Assembly: GCA_963210315.1 (NCBI GenBank)
Contig: OY723237.1
Coordinates: 2,232,001-2,296,000, forward strand
Length of the DNA: 64,000 bases
From: Rhynchopus euleeides
Taxonomy: Eukaryota > Euglenozoa > Diplonemea > Diplonemida > Diplonemidae
Direction: 5' to 3'
Numbering within the stretch: the stretch's first letter is position 1; every line of letters begins with the position of its first letter. Both the position numbers and the translations under genes were made by a program. Positions 1 to 10,524 of the stretch are shown one piece after another. Under the pieces are notes generated by a model, which was not told the DNA's origin, ran no database searches, and saw nothing but the letters and a program-made list of their open reading frames with translations.

Positions 1-1048
1 CGGAGGGTGTGTGAAATACGGTGGGGGTTGCTGGAGTGCGGCTTCTGCAGCACCCGCCCGCCCCACCCTGCAACAGCGCGGTGCAAACCTGAAGGTGGAG
101 AGCAGCCGAAAGCACGTTTCGTCGAGAGCGGGAACACACGGGTGGCGTGTTCCGCAATGGCAGGGGGGCGAGGCAGGCAGCCCCCCCAGTGATGTGTGCC
201 TTGATTTTTTTGGATTTTTTTGGGTTTGATTTTTTTGGATTTTTTTGATTTTTTTGGGTGTGTTTTCAGTGATTTTTTTGACTTTTTTGACCCCCTTTGG
301 GGTTTTTGCTTGGCTGAGAACACTCATCCACCCAAACATGTTAACAAACACCCCCACTCTGAGATGCCTGGGCGCAAGGCTTGCTGGTCGCACGCGGAGA
401 CACCGACACGGAGCAAGGGAGAGGGATCATCCCTCAATCATCCCTCCTGTGTTTGTATGGGTACCCCCTGTTTTGTACAGTGGCAAGAATCTGACTTGCG
501 AGGGCACTTCCTGAGCTTGCCTCATAGGGGGTAGTGCCCTGGTTTTCCTTTCCCAGGAGATGTCAGAAATATGCGGGCTTTCGCCGAACTACAGATTTTC
601 GCTGTTAGCCCTTTGGGGTTTTCCCGAAAATCCCGAAAATCCCGCCCCAGGTCCCTCTCATGGGTCCACCGACGGACAGAGTCTATATTATCGTGTTGTG
701 TGCAGGAGGCAGGGGTGGGATAGTGGGTGGGCAGCTCGCTCACCCCCACACATACACGGGGGATTGACTTTTATGGATTTTTATGGATTTTTTTTGGATT
801 TTTTTGAACCGGGCTCAGGAAACCCTGATTTATAACATCACTGAGCCCCCCCCCCCCCCCCCCACCCTCTCTCCCGGTGACTACAAAAAGGACTAACATT
901 GCAAGAAGGTGCTGGGTGATTTACTTTTCCATTCACTCTCGACGATCAAACCCCCCCCCCCCACCCTCTCGTCAGACACAACCTGCATAACGAGTGAAGG
1001 GTGATCATTCTTGTGCTCCCTTCAATTTCGATTTCACTACCCCCCCCC
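1..1048. other. Intergenic DNA, T-rich and C-rich tracts
   Basis: No gene is supported here. Two stretches (about 200-300 and 770-815) repeat the word GATTTTTTTGG. Runs of C occur near 847-863, 949-962 and 1039-1050. The short open frames lack protein-like composition. Confidence 0.6.
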
Positions 1049-1056
1049 CCCTAGGG

Positions 1057-1937
1057 CAGTGATTAAAAATTCGTGTTATTCGAATACGAATATTATTCGA
1101 ATAATTTCTCGAAAAATTTTCGCCACGAATAATTCGCGAATTATTCGTGGGGTTTTACTGGGGTTTCTCTACTAGGAATAGGGACCTACTGCCCACACTC
1201 GGGTCGTGGGCGCAGCCCACGACCCCAGTGTGCCCTGAGGGGACGTGCAATCACTACATTGTGATGATGCGACGCCGAGAATCATCATCTGCAGTGCCTG
1301 GAGGAGTACGCTGCACCGTGCATTGAAGACAACAAGCGCTAAGGGGAGTGGGCACCGTCGCGCTGGTGGGACCATTATGGTGCCAGGCGGCCGCTGTTGC
1401 ACTACGGGGCTGTACCTGATGGGGAAATCGTCATCCGCGATCCCTACCGAACTTGCGTGGAGGGAGCGGAGCCACCTGGGTCACTCAAAGGTGGAAGCAC
1501 TACCCCGGTGCCCGAACCTGGGATACATTGTGCGTGCTTTATGCTGTTCCTGTTGTGCAGTTGGTGACTGGCAGGATAGCAACTGCCTCCTTCAAGATCC
1601 CTGTGGCGGAGACCTCCACGCGTGAGTGAGGTGCTGCCGATGCAAAGGGATCACCACACCTGTGTGCCGTACGGTCAGACATACGTGTGATGATTCATGA
1701 GGAAAGCAAAGCCTGAGGCGCTCTGCGGCGCTTTCCCTCGGTTTGCACTGGAATACACGTGGTCTGACGCCTCTGCCCCTACACAAACCCACAGAAACTT
1801 CACGAATAATGACCGAATAACACATGGCCATTTATTCGCGAATAATGCCATTATTCGTATTCGAATACGAATATTATTCGAATATGTAACTCTGAAAATC
1901 GGAGATCACGAATTATTCGCGAATAGTATCTTCACTG
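1057..1937. mobile_element. E1: hAT-type non-autonomous element with CAGTG ends
   Basis: The element starts CAGTGATTAAAAATTCG and ends with TTCACTG, and both sides carry the 8-bp direct repeat CCCTAGGG (1049-1056 and 1938-1945). CAGTG ends with an 8-bp duplication are typical of the hAT superfamily. Both subterminal zones (1067-1155 and 1803-1925) are packed with the self-complementary words ATTCGAAT and ATTCGCGAAT. The middle has no transposase-like frame, so mobility would need a transposase supplied elsewhere. Its right flank is the left border of element P1, so it appears to have inserted exactly at that border. Confidence 0.75.
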
Positions 1938-1940
1938 CCC

Positions 1941-3092
1941 TAGGGGGGGTCAAATGGGGGTGACAAACACGATTTTTCAAAAAACCGGCGCAGAGGCCCC
2001 AAAGCCCCCGTAAACCCTCCAAACCCCCCCAGATCGGTCCGGAAACCCATCGAACCCCACTTTTCCACCATTCCGGGCACCTCAGGTGCCCGAATTGGGG
2101 TACCTAAATTTTGTGCCACCGTTTGGTACCGTACAGTGCCACTGTGTGGGAGGTTGGAAAAGAAAATGCCCCAACACACCACATCTGAGGGTTGCAATGC
2201 ATGTTGCTTGCCAACCACGTCATCCGGTGGGTGTCAGGCGCTATGTAGGTGGCATCAGCCAGGTCTTCGATGTGTTCTGGCTTGTATATGTACCTCCCTG
2301 CCTGCGGCACAGGCACTGCCTTTGTCCCCCACACCAGCCACAGAGAGCGTATTGTACTCGGTCCACGGTTGCTGATTCATTGTGATGCGTTGTATCCTCG
2401 AGTGAACGTCACACACTAGTGGCACCACCACCCGCCATCCGAGAGCTGTATTGACTTTGCGCGCTTCCGTTGCATTCACCTCGCCACGCATATTGCACTG
2501 TTCAGTATCAGTGCTCTTGGGCCAGGCAAAGTAGACCGCAGCAACTACCAATTCTGCACAATGGGTACCACGACAGCGCACTTCGTGTGTTCCCGGAATG
2601 TACAGCTCGTGTTGCAACAGTCGTTGTCAACACATCCCGGTTGTGGAGCACTGCTGCACAGGAATCACACGACCATCTGGACTTGTTCCGTACCTACAGG
2701 CAGCCTCCCGGTGCATGGTGACAGGGAGGTACATATACAAGCCAGAACACATCGAAGACCTGGCTGATGCCACCTACATAGCGCCTGACACCCACCGGAT
2801 GACGTGGTTGGCAAGCAACATGCATTGCAACCCTCAGATGTGGTGTGTTGGGGCATTTTCTTTTCCAACCTCCCACACAGTGGCACTGTACGGTACCAAA
2901 CGGTGGCACAAAATTTAGGTACCCCAATTCGGGCACCTGAGGTGCCCGGAATGGTGGAAAAGTGGGGTTCGATGGGTTTCCGGACCGATCTGGGGGGGTT
3001 TGGAGGGTTTACGGGGGCTTTGGGGCCTCTGCGCCGGTTTTTTGAAAAATCGTGTTTATCCACGTAAAAGGGGGGGCATTTGACCCCCCCTA
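1941..3092. mobile_element. P1: 1.15-kb fold-back element with 360-bp inverted repeats
   Basis: Terminal inverted repeats of about 360-370 bp (1941-2300 and 2722-3092) begin TAGGGGGGGTCAAATG and surround a 421-bp core. TA is present at both ends, suggesting a TA target duplication. The left arm lacks about 11 bp that the right arm has near its tip; this asymmetry recurs in the other copies and gives each an orientation. No transposase is recognisable. Short frames reading outward from the core share a C-terminal part coded by the inverted repeats, but P1 has a one-base difference near 2685 that breaks the plus-strand frame open in P2-P4. Confidence 0.85.
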
Positions 3093-3848
3093 CCCCCCCC
3101 CCCCCCCCCACCCTCTATGATGATGCAGTTGGCGGGACTTTCTGCGATTTTTTTGCCAACATGCAAATCGCACACACAGGCATGCCAGGACCTCCGACTC
3201 CCGGAGGAGGTGTGCTGCCGTAAGCACCACCGGGGAAAGGGACGGCCCTCCAAGCCCACCACGGGCCTTTCTGCAAACGCCACAGCAGCTGGACCCCCAC
3301 ATCTCCCCACACAAAACGTCACCACACACACACACACACACACAAGCCCTCAAGACTCTTGGAGCGGCCTGACTATTTAGTGTCTTTGTCGCAGCAAGGG
3401 GGCGATATATACCGCTTTTTTATTGATTTCACGTGTCAGTGTTTGACTTTTTCGCAACTTCATTTCTTCCTTTTCTCCCTCTCCAACCCCACCCGTGACA
3501 CCACCAGGGTTTAGCTAGCCCTGGTCCGATTATCCCCGGTTCTTCGCTGAAGAGACGCGGCCGGGGGGAGGGGTACGAAGAGTACGCGTCGAAACCGGTG
3601 TCACGTCGTGTTGGGGAATCCTTCGGGAGTGCGATACTGAAGGGGAGGTGCTACTGCCCGTGCAGGGCGACACCGCCTTAAAACTTTATAACCACACACA
3701 CACACACCATCTTGGCGAGTCAACACCCTCACACCAACACCCTCTCCATCACAGGAAGCCCCCAGCCGGGACAGCGGCACTCCCCAGGGGGCGGGGGGCT
3801 GGGTCGGTGTGGGAGGGGCGCGGGGAGGGGTGGGCGGCGTGGGGCATC
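3093..3848. other. Intergenic DNA and leader of the fucosyltransferase gene
   Basis: A C tract (3093-3110), a (CA)n run (about 3323-3344) and a short hairpin near 3505-3527 (CCAGGG/CCCTGG around TTAGCTAG) are visible. Pyrimidine- and CA-rich sequence at 3690-3770 precedes the gene start at 3849 and could serve as a splice-acceptor region if the organism trans-splices. Confidence 0.5.
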
Positions 3849-5051
3849 ATGGTGGGTATCGGTGACTCCCCCACCTCACGCGGTGCTATCCGCAGGTTTC
3901 TCACAAGGGGCACCGCCCAGGGCGGTGTTGTGCGCGTGGTGATGCTGATGTGCATCGTGGGGTACGCGATGCTGTGCATCTCGCACCGCCTCCCCGCATG
4001 GGTGACCCTCTACCAGGAGGGGTACTTCACGACAAACGTCGAGTCGAAGACGATGGTCGTCTACAGCATGACGGACCTGGAGATGGTCGACCTCCGGCAG
4101 CAGGGCATGTTCCAGGAGTTCTTCCACGTGCTGGGTGCCATCAAATGGGGGCGGAAACACGGCGCCTCCGCAGTTCGGGTCTTCCTCGACAACCGAATGT
4201 ACTCCAACAAGTCGGGAGACAACTACTGGGGGTACTTCTTCGACGACGTCATCCCGCTGGTTCCTGGGCTTTCCAAGGCAGATGTTCCAAAGAGCGAGAT
4301 TCACTTCAACGACTGCTGCGGTCGGTTCGGGATGCTGGGCTCCTTCACCACACAGGCCATCGGAGACCGGGGCAACGCACCCTTCCCTCTGCTGGTGCCT
4401 CCCTGTTACGGGGAGTGCGGGATGGTCCGCCTTGGGGAGATTGTGAGGGATCACATCCGCGTGAAGCCCTTCCTGAGGGAGATCGTGGACAGCTATGCTG
4501 CTAATCACTTCACAGGGAAGTATGTCATCTGCGTGCAGTACCGTGGGACGGATAAGAAGGTGCTGCACGCCAAGATCGGGATGGGGTCGTACGACCAGTT
4601 CACACACCTCATCAAGCGTGTTGTGGCGAATGTGCCACCCGAGTATGGCGACAACTACCTCATCTTTGTGGCATCGGATGAGGTCAACGCGGTGAACCAC
4701 TTCGAAAAGGAGTTTGGCGACAAGGTCAACTATCTCGCTGACACGCCGCGCCTGGACGCCCAAGAGGCTGCCCGCATGGGCACCGGAGCCCACAAGTCTC
4801 TCAAGTTCTCCCCCTGGCAGAAGGCGATGGGCGCCCTCATCGACATGCTGCTGCTCGCAAAGGCGCACTACCTCATCCGGAACAGGAGCACCGTGTCCAG
4901 CGTGTCGCTGCTCTTCAACAGCCCCACCGTCAACCACACGATGGTGTCGCAGTCGGACGAGGTGCTGCACTTCTCTGGCGACACCAAGGTGGCCGAAGGG
5001 ATGAACTACCCGCTCTATCCGCACGAGAGGTCCTCGGGAAAGGCGCAGTAG
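3849..5051 (+). CDS. GT23/NodZ-like fucosyltransferase, type II membrane protein
   Basis: A 400-residue intronless gene. The start at 3849 is preferred because it leaves a short cytoplasmic tail followed by one hydrophobic segment (residues about 27-45, VVRVVMLMCIVGYAMLCIS), giving type II Golgi topology; the upstream in-frame Met at 3648 would add low-complexity sequence. Around residues 229-237 lies VQYRGTDKK, matching the donor-binding (H/Q)xRxTD motif of alpha-1,6-fucosyltransferases (FUT8/NodZ, family GT23). The later YLIFVASDE and the stretch ending RNRSTVSSVSLLFN match conserved blocks of the same fold. The inferred role is transfer of fucose from GDP-fucose onto a glycan in the secretory pathway; the acceptor cannot be told. 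It could instead belong to a neighbouring GT-B fucosyltransferase family. Confidence 0.75.
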   Translation: MVGIGDSPTSRGAIRRFLTRGTAQGGVVRVVMLMCIVGYAMLCISHRLPAWVTLYQEGYFTTNVESKTMVVYSMTDLEMVDLRQQGMFQEFFHVLGAIKWGRKHGASAVRVFLDNRMYSNKSGDNYWGYFFDDVIPLVPGLSKADVPKSEIHFNDCCGRFGMLGSFTTQAIGDRGNAPFPLLVPPCYGECGMVRLGEIVRDHIRVKPFLREIVDSYAANHFTGKYVICVQYRGTDKKVLHAKIGMGSYDQFTHLIKRVVANVPPEYGDNYLIFVASDEVNAVNHFEKEFGDKVNYLADTPRLDAQEAARMGTGAHKSLKFSPWQKAMGALIDMLLLAKAHYLIRNRSTVSSVSLLFNSPTVNHTMVSQSDEVLHFSGDTKVAEGMNYPLYPHERSSGKAQ

Positions 5052-6970
5052 ACACGTGAGGGTCGTGGGGGCGGGGTGGTCAGGAACGAATGACCTGGGG
5101 GGTGGGGGTGGGAGGGGGGGCGGGGGCGGCGTGAACAGCAGCTAGTGGAGGCCTGCATCAAGAGCAGGTGGCGTGCTCGGTGTGTTCGTCACTGCCGCAG
5201 AGAATATAATATTATTCTGGAGGTCTGTGGATGAGGCAGTGGCGATCTGCATCACGACGGCGTGCTCGGTGTGCCTCTGCTCAAAATATTACTTATGTAT
5301 GTATGTATGTATGTATGGTGCGTGCTGCAGTGGAGGCGCGGCCGGAACTCAGCTGGAATTCAGGGATCAACAATCGGGTGGGCTATACTCGATTGATATG
5401 GGAGAAGGGGAGGGGGCCACGGGTATGCCCTTGCCATACCCGTGGGCACACGTATGCACACAAGATACCGGTGAAACCCCAGAAAAAAAACATCAACACT
5501 GGGGAGGGACGCGTGCGCCAAACAAATCTCTCATCTGTTCTGTAGCGCTCGCCCCCCCACACCCCACAAACCCCCACCTCCCTGTGTTCAACCCCTCCTT
5601 GGGGCATGTTCGGCTCTTGTTCTCCACTGCAGCAAACAGAAGCAAACCCGCGCAGGTGGGTGGGTGGGTGGGTGGGGTATACGTTGATCAGGATTTGTGT
5701 GAGCCGGCCCTGCGTGCATCATGTGTGTGTGTAACCCGGTGGAGAGCCTGCATCAAGAGCAGATGGCGTGCTCGGTGTGGTCTTCACTGCCGCAGAGAAG
5801 AAGGTTCAAAATGTGCGGGGGGAGGTGTGGGAGTGTGGGGTGCATTAGATACCTTAGATACGCCGGGGATTTGCATCAAGAACTGAGGTGGGGGGAATGT
5901 GGTGGTCTCGCAAAGGAGAGCGACGCTCGCTACCCAGGTGTGATAACGTGGGATGAAGAAGAAGTGAGGGGGTAGGCGGCCTATTTCCCCTCTCACCTCT
6001 CTGCCCGGCGAGCCTGTGACTGGCTGTGACTGGCAGCGACACTGGCCCTCGGAATATTGCTTTTGGTGTTCCAATTGTGTCCGCCGAACCGATTCTGTTT
6101 CTTTGTTGATCGTCAACGCGGAGCCACACTTGCGGGGAAAAAAAACACCCCTGCCCCTCCCTTTTCTTTTCTGTGCCTTTGCTGGGATCTTCTGGCAACC
6201 TCACTCCCCACCCCCTCCCACCCCACACCGCCATGGTGCACTCCGCATCAGTGTGGGGGTGACAGTCGTTTGTGCTTCCCACCTCAAAGCACCTCCCCCC
6301 CTGCCTCAAAGACGTGCCACCATCCCATCGGCACAGCCCTGGCCTGCAACGCATCACTCACGGCAAGCAACCACCTCTGTCTTCCTCGCCTCTCTCGCGT
6401 GCTTGCTGAGGCGTCTTGGCGTTGCGCCTTCTTCTTCTGCATGATCTTGCCCACATGTCCGTGCCCACTGGAGGGAGAAGGTTAGCGGAGGGAGGCTCCC
6501 CTCTTGACAACAATATTCTGCACTCCCTGGTATCCCTACCCAGAAGTTCTGTCGCAAGACGAACACAGAACCCAACACAGCACGGGTGTCGTGCACAGGT
6601 GTGTGCGGACTATGGAGGTATCGTCAGAGTTCGCTCAGTGCGACCTGCACTGAAGAAAAAAGGTTACCGTGTGATGGTGTACCTGAAATCCCGTATATAC
6701 CGTACGAAAGAACTACGAAATACGGGGTAGGGAGTCGTTTTTTATTTTGGGTGGCACTTTTTTTTGGAGGGTATTTTTGGGTGGGTGTCTTCAATGTTTG
6801 AGGTGACCCAACAAGCCCAGGGTGCGATGCAGCAAAGAGACGAGTCATGTCCCGCTGATATCACCTCACAAAATCGCCTTGCTACCACTTCAGCATCCAC
6901 ACACCTACGACACATGACACGCCCAGCAGATCAGTTCTACCAGCATCCCTAAGGATGGAAGCTACCAAAA
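5052..6970. other. Intergenic DNA with short direct repeats
   Basis: No convincing gene. A roughly 65-bp unit (around GCATCAAGAGCAG then GTGCTCGGTGTG) appears at 5147-5213 and again at 5740-5803, with a looser copy at 5230-5280. A TATG microsatellite lies at 5295-5317. At 6687-6727 a short inverted repeat built on CCCGTAT/ATACGGG with ACGAAAGAA resembles a segment near 7982-8010. Confidence 0.5.
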
Positions 6971-6973
6971 CTG

Positions 6974-7512
6974 ATGAAGAAACTTCCCGGGCTCACATTT
7001 CAAGTTTCTACGGGAAGTGCCTGCACAGACCGGCGTGTTTCAAATGAGCCCTTTCCACAGGAGCTCACGATGGTGGGGGTGGAGGCAGCTGTGAGGGAGG
7101 CCGGCTACAAGATGAAGCGCCCTCTGCTCTGTGTTCTGCGGGGCAACTTACTGGAGGCAACGGAGACACTGCCTCTGGACGAAGCCATGAGGCAGTGTTT
7201 TTGTGTCAACACATTCGCACTTTATTTTGATAACAAGGCAGCTGCCTTGTTTTCAAAATAAGATGCGAAGGTGCTGAAGCGCTCTTCAAGCATGGCACCG
7301 ACAAGGTGAAGACCCTCCTCAAGTCAGCAAGGTCTCCCAGCCTGTGGAGGCCCAAGCCTGCAGCAAAGAAGGCTGCCAAGAAGCCGGCTGCTCAGGCAGC
7401 CAGCATCAATCCCCCTTGCAAAGAGGCGCCTTGTTGGAGACCCCCCGCAGCGCCGAGCGCCACGGACAGTGCGGTGGCAACCCTCCTCGACTTCCTGATG
7501 CCACAGGCCTAG
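6974..7512 (+). pseudogene. Hypothetical reading frame interrupted by a 56-bp palindrome
   Basis: One frame runs from ATG 6974 to 7213 and a second from 7270 to the stop at 7512. Removing exactly 7214-7269, a near-perfect palindrome, joins them into one frame of 160 residues. The N-terminal part contains ELTMVGVEAAVREAGYKMKR. The C-terminal part reads AEALFKHGTDKVKTLLKSAR, then a Lys/Ala/Pro tail (PKPAAKKAAKKPAAQAA) like those of linker histones. With the palindrome present, translation stops at 7259-7261. I do not recognise the family. It may be a dead gene or part of an old mobile element. Confidence 0.45.
7214..7269. repeat. 56-bp near-perfect palindrome (miniature insertion)
   Basis: The two 28-bp arms match at 25 positions, with centre AAGGCAG/CTGCCTT. 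It sits inside a reading frame and its exact removal restores that frame. Confidence 0.75.
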
Positions 7513-7890
7513 AAGTCACGTACAGTCCATTCCGCCAGCACAGCAACCAGCCTGGAGCCCAGTGCGTGGTTTGTTGATCAGAATTGTTGTTGTTCATGTT
7601 CTTTGCATGATTCACGTAATCAGCCGAGGCGAATGGTGGCTTTGTTGCTCACCTGTGGCGGTCTTGTTGACTGGTGTGCTGCAGTTGTGGGTCGGCGGGC
7701 CGTGGCTTGGCGGTGGCGGTCGTCCCGCTCCACGTGGGCGATCCCAGGCCCCCTTCCCCAACATGCTGCTGCTTTTGATGATTTACGTGGTATTGTGCGA
7801 GCAAGGCGGGTTCTGTCAGGACGGTGTATGTTGCTGGGGGGCGCGTGGGGCTGCCATTGAGTTGCACGGAGTGTATCAGTGTGTGCATTC

Positions 7891-7917
7891 TTCCCGGCGC
7901 GCGAAGCGCGCCGGGAA
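7891..7917. repeat. Perfect 12-bp-stem hairpin with GAA loop
   Basis: TTCCCGGCGCGC, then GAA, then GCGCGCCGGGAA. Looser flanking complementarity (GTGCATT/AATGCAC) extends the hairpin. It could be a miniature fold-back element or an RNA stem. Confidence 0.6.
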
Positions 7918-8180
7918 AAAAATGCACCGCTCCAGTCGTCAAAAAAGCAGGGGGAAAAACGACACCCCTACCACTAAAATCCTTACGAAAGAAGTACGAA
8001 ATACGGGATGTCAATTACACCAGTGTGTGTGTGGGGGCGGGGTGTGGGGTGTACCGAGTTCATTGATCATGGCGTGGAGAACAAAGGGTTGGGTTTGGGG
8101 GGGAGGAGGGAGTGGTGAGTTGGCGGGCCGCTTCCCCCGCCAAAAAAAAAACGTCAGTCCTGCTTTCAAAAAAACCCATT

Positions 8181-8278
8181 GGGGGTCTTCGCTGGTCGAC
8201 AAACTTCGTCAGTTTTCAGCCAATTCAACAGGAAATGCACCAAAATGCACTGACGATCACCCTGTAGCGAAGACCCCC
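8181..8278. mobile_element. M1: MITE of the CTTCGCT family
   Basis: Ends GGGGGTCTTCGCT and AGCGAAGACCCCC form a 13-bp inverted repeat. ATT is directly repeated on both sides (8178-8180 and 8279-8281), a possible 3-bp target duplication. The 98-bp interior is unlike other members although the tips agree. Confidence 0.65.
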
Positions 8279-8652
8279 ATTATCTTTTTCGGCAAAAAAG
8301 GGCCTGGCCCGTTGGCGGACCCCCCCCCCCCCTCTCCCCCTCCCCTCCGGGGGAAACCCGAAGAAGAAATGGCGCATGCATGGAAAAGAGCGGGACCACG
8401 CCCACACCCCCACCCCCACACACAGCCCCCTTTTCTTTGAGCCAACTTCGAAAACATACCCCCACACCTGCTTCCCCTCCCCTCGATCCAGCCGAGCAGC
8501 AGATTGGGTGCTATTGGGTTTAGGCCGCTTGGGTTGTGTGTGTGTGTGTGTGTGTGTGTTTGTATTCCCCCCCCACCCCCACCCCTTTGTCCAGCCCTGT
8601 CCCACGCCCTTGTCAGCCCTTGACTCTCTCTGCCTGCCCAGCACCCAGGAGC

Positions 8653-9051
8653 ATGCCACGTGTGGTGTGGGTCGACAAGGCGTTCGCCGTCCTGCGGGAT
8701 GGGGGGCGAATCGGCACCCACCAGCGCGAAGTCCTTGCCTGCGTTGAACGGCTCGAGCAGGGGGGTGCCAAGGTGACGGCGTGCGCCACGACAGAGGAAG
8801 GCATCGCTGCCTTCGGCGCAGCTGCCGAAGCTCTGGCATCGGGCATCGCCGTTGTTACCAACATGCGGCGGCAGGAGTCGCAGACAGCAGGGCTCGACCT
8901 GCACGCAGCAGTGGGCAGCCACCCGCTGTGCGCGAGCTTCATTTTGAACACCACAACCGCGCAACCCAGCCTGCCTGAGGGCGTGGCTGTTGCCGCATCT
9001 GTTGCGGATGTGGAGGAGCTGCTCGCCCTGATTGAACACCCCGCGTCCTGA
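8653..9051 (+). CDS. Hypothetical 132-residue alpha/beta protein
   Basis: ATG 8653 follows a pyrimidine-rich leader with a (TG)n run (8534-8560) and several AG dinucleotides. The protein alternates short hydrophobic strands with helices: PRVVWVDKAF, a helical block around REVLACVERLEQGG, strand KVTACATT, helix GIAAFGAAAEAL, strand IAVVTNM and a final VADVEELLALIEH. It looks globular and soluble, loosely like a receiver or Rossmann-type fold, but no diagnostic motif is seen and I do not recognise the family. Codon use is GC-rich as in neighbouring genes, which supports it being real. No signal peptide or membrane segment is visible. The hAT-free border of element P2 begins 100 bp downstream. 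Confidence 0.6.
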   Translation: MPRVVWVDKAFAVLRDGGRIGTHQREVLACVERLEQGGAKVTACATTEEGIAAFGAAAEALASGIAVVTNMRRQESQTAGLDLHAAVGSHPLCASFILNTTTAQPSLPEGVAVAASVADVEELLALIEHPAS

Positions 9052-9150
9052 GCGCCGCGCTCTGCAGGCAGAGAGACAGGGCCCCTGAGACAGAGCCAAA
9101 TCTCACCCCCCACCCTCCCCTGCAGGGCAGAGGGCGCCCCCCCCCCCCCC

Positions 9151-10302
9151 TAGGGGGGGTCAAATGGGGGTGACAAACACGATTTTTCAAAAAACCGGCG
9201 CAGAGGCCCCAAAGCCCCCGTAAACCCTCCAAACCCCCCCAGATCGGTCCGGAAACCCATCGAACCCCACTTTTCCACCATTCCGGGCACCTCAGGTGCC
9301 CGAATTGGGGTACCTAAATTTTGTGCCACCGTTTGGTACCGTACAGTGCCACTGTGTGGGAGGTTGGAAAAGAAAATGCCCCAACACACCACATCTGAGG
9401 GTTGCAATGCATGTTGCTTGCCAACCACGTCATCCGGTGGGTGTCAGGCGCTATGTAGGTGGCATTAGCCAGGTCTTCGATGTGTTCTGGCTTGTATATA
9501 TACCTCCCTGCCTGCGGCACAGGCACTGCCTTTGTCCCCCACACCAGCCACAGAGAGCGTATTGTACTCGGTCCACGGTTGCTGATTCATTGTGATGCGT
9601 TGTATCCTCGAGTGAACGTCACACACTAGTGGCACCACCACCCGCCATCCGAGAGCTGTATTGACTTTGCGCGCTTCCGTTGTATTCACCGCGCCACGCA
9701 TATTGCACCGTTCAGTACCAGTGCTCTTGGGCCAGGCAAAGTAGACCGCAGCAACTACCAATTCTGGCACAATGGGTACCACGACAGCGCACTTCATGTG
9801 TTCCCGGAATGTACAGCTCGTGTTGCAACAGTCGTTGTCAACACATCCCGGTTGTGGAGCACTGCTGCACAGGAATCACACGACCATCTGGACTGTTCCG
9901 TACCTACAGGCAGCCTCCCGGTGCATGGTGGCAGGGAGGTATATATACAAGCCAGAACACATCGAAGACCTGGCTAATGCCACCTACATAGCGCCTGACA
10001 CCCACCGGATGACGTGGTTGGCAAGCAACATGCATTGCAACCCTCAGATGTGGTGTGTTGGGGCATTTTCTTTTCCAACCTCCCACACAGTGGCACTGTA
10101 CGGTACCAAACGGTGGCACAAAATTTAGGTACCCCAATTCGGGCACCTGAGGTGCCCGGAATGGTGGAAAAGTGGGGTTCGATGGGTTTCCGGACCGATC
10201 TGGGGGGGTTTGGAGGGTTTACGGGGGCTTTGGGGCCTCTGCGCCGGTTTTTTTGAAAAATCGTGTTTGTCCACGTAAAAGGGTGGCATTTGACCCCCCC
10301 TA
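9151..10302. mobile_element. P2: fold-back element, near-identical to P1
   Basis: Same architecture and orientation as P1, with TA at each end. The left border is an unoccupied CCCCCTAGGGGG junction, showing the state before a hAT-type element enters such a site. The plus-strand frame 9772-10128 (118 codons) is open here and in P3 and P4. Confidence 0.85.
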
Positions 10303-10524
10303 CCCCCCCCCCCCCCCCACCACCACCACCAACCCCGCCTCCCTGCGTTCCCCCAACATGGTGGGGAGAACAAGCATTTGTCTTTTGAGCTTGCCTATCA
10401 TCCCCCCATCCCCATCCCCATCCCGCTGGGAGACTTGCTTTCACCACCACCGTTCACTCTCGACGGCCAAACCCACCCCCACCCCACCCCCAGGCCAGGG
10501 GAGCCTGGAGGCAGGTTTCCTCGA

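Noticed and set aside
3876-5024. 382-codon minus-strand frame
   Set aside because: Exact antisense of the fucosyltransferase gene, with no motifs of its own.
5173-5886. 237-codon plus-strand frame
   Set aside because: Crosses microsatellites and direct repeats; no domain or coding composition.
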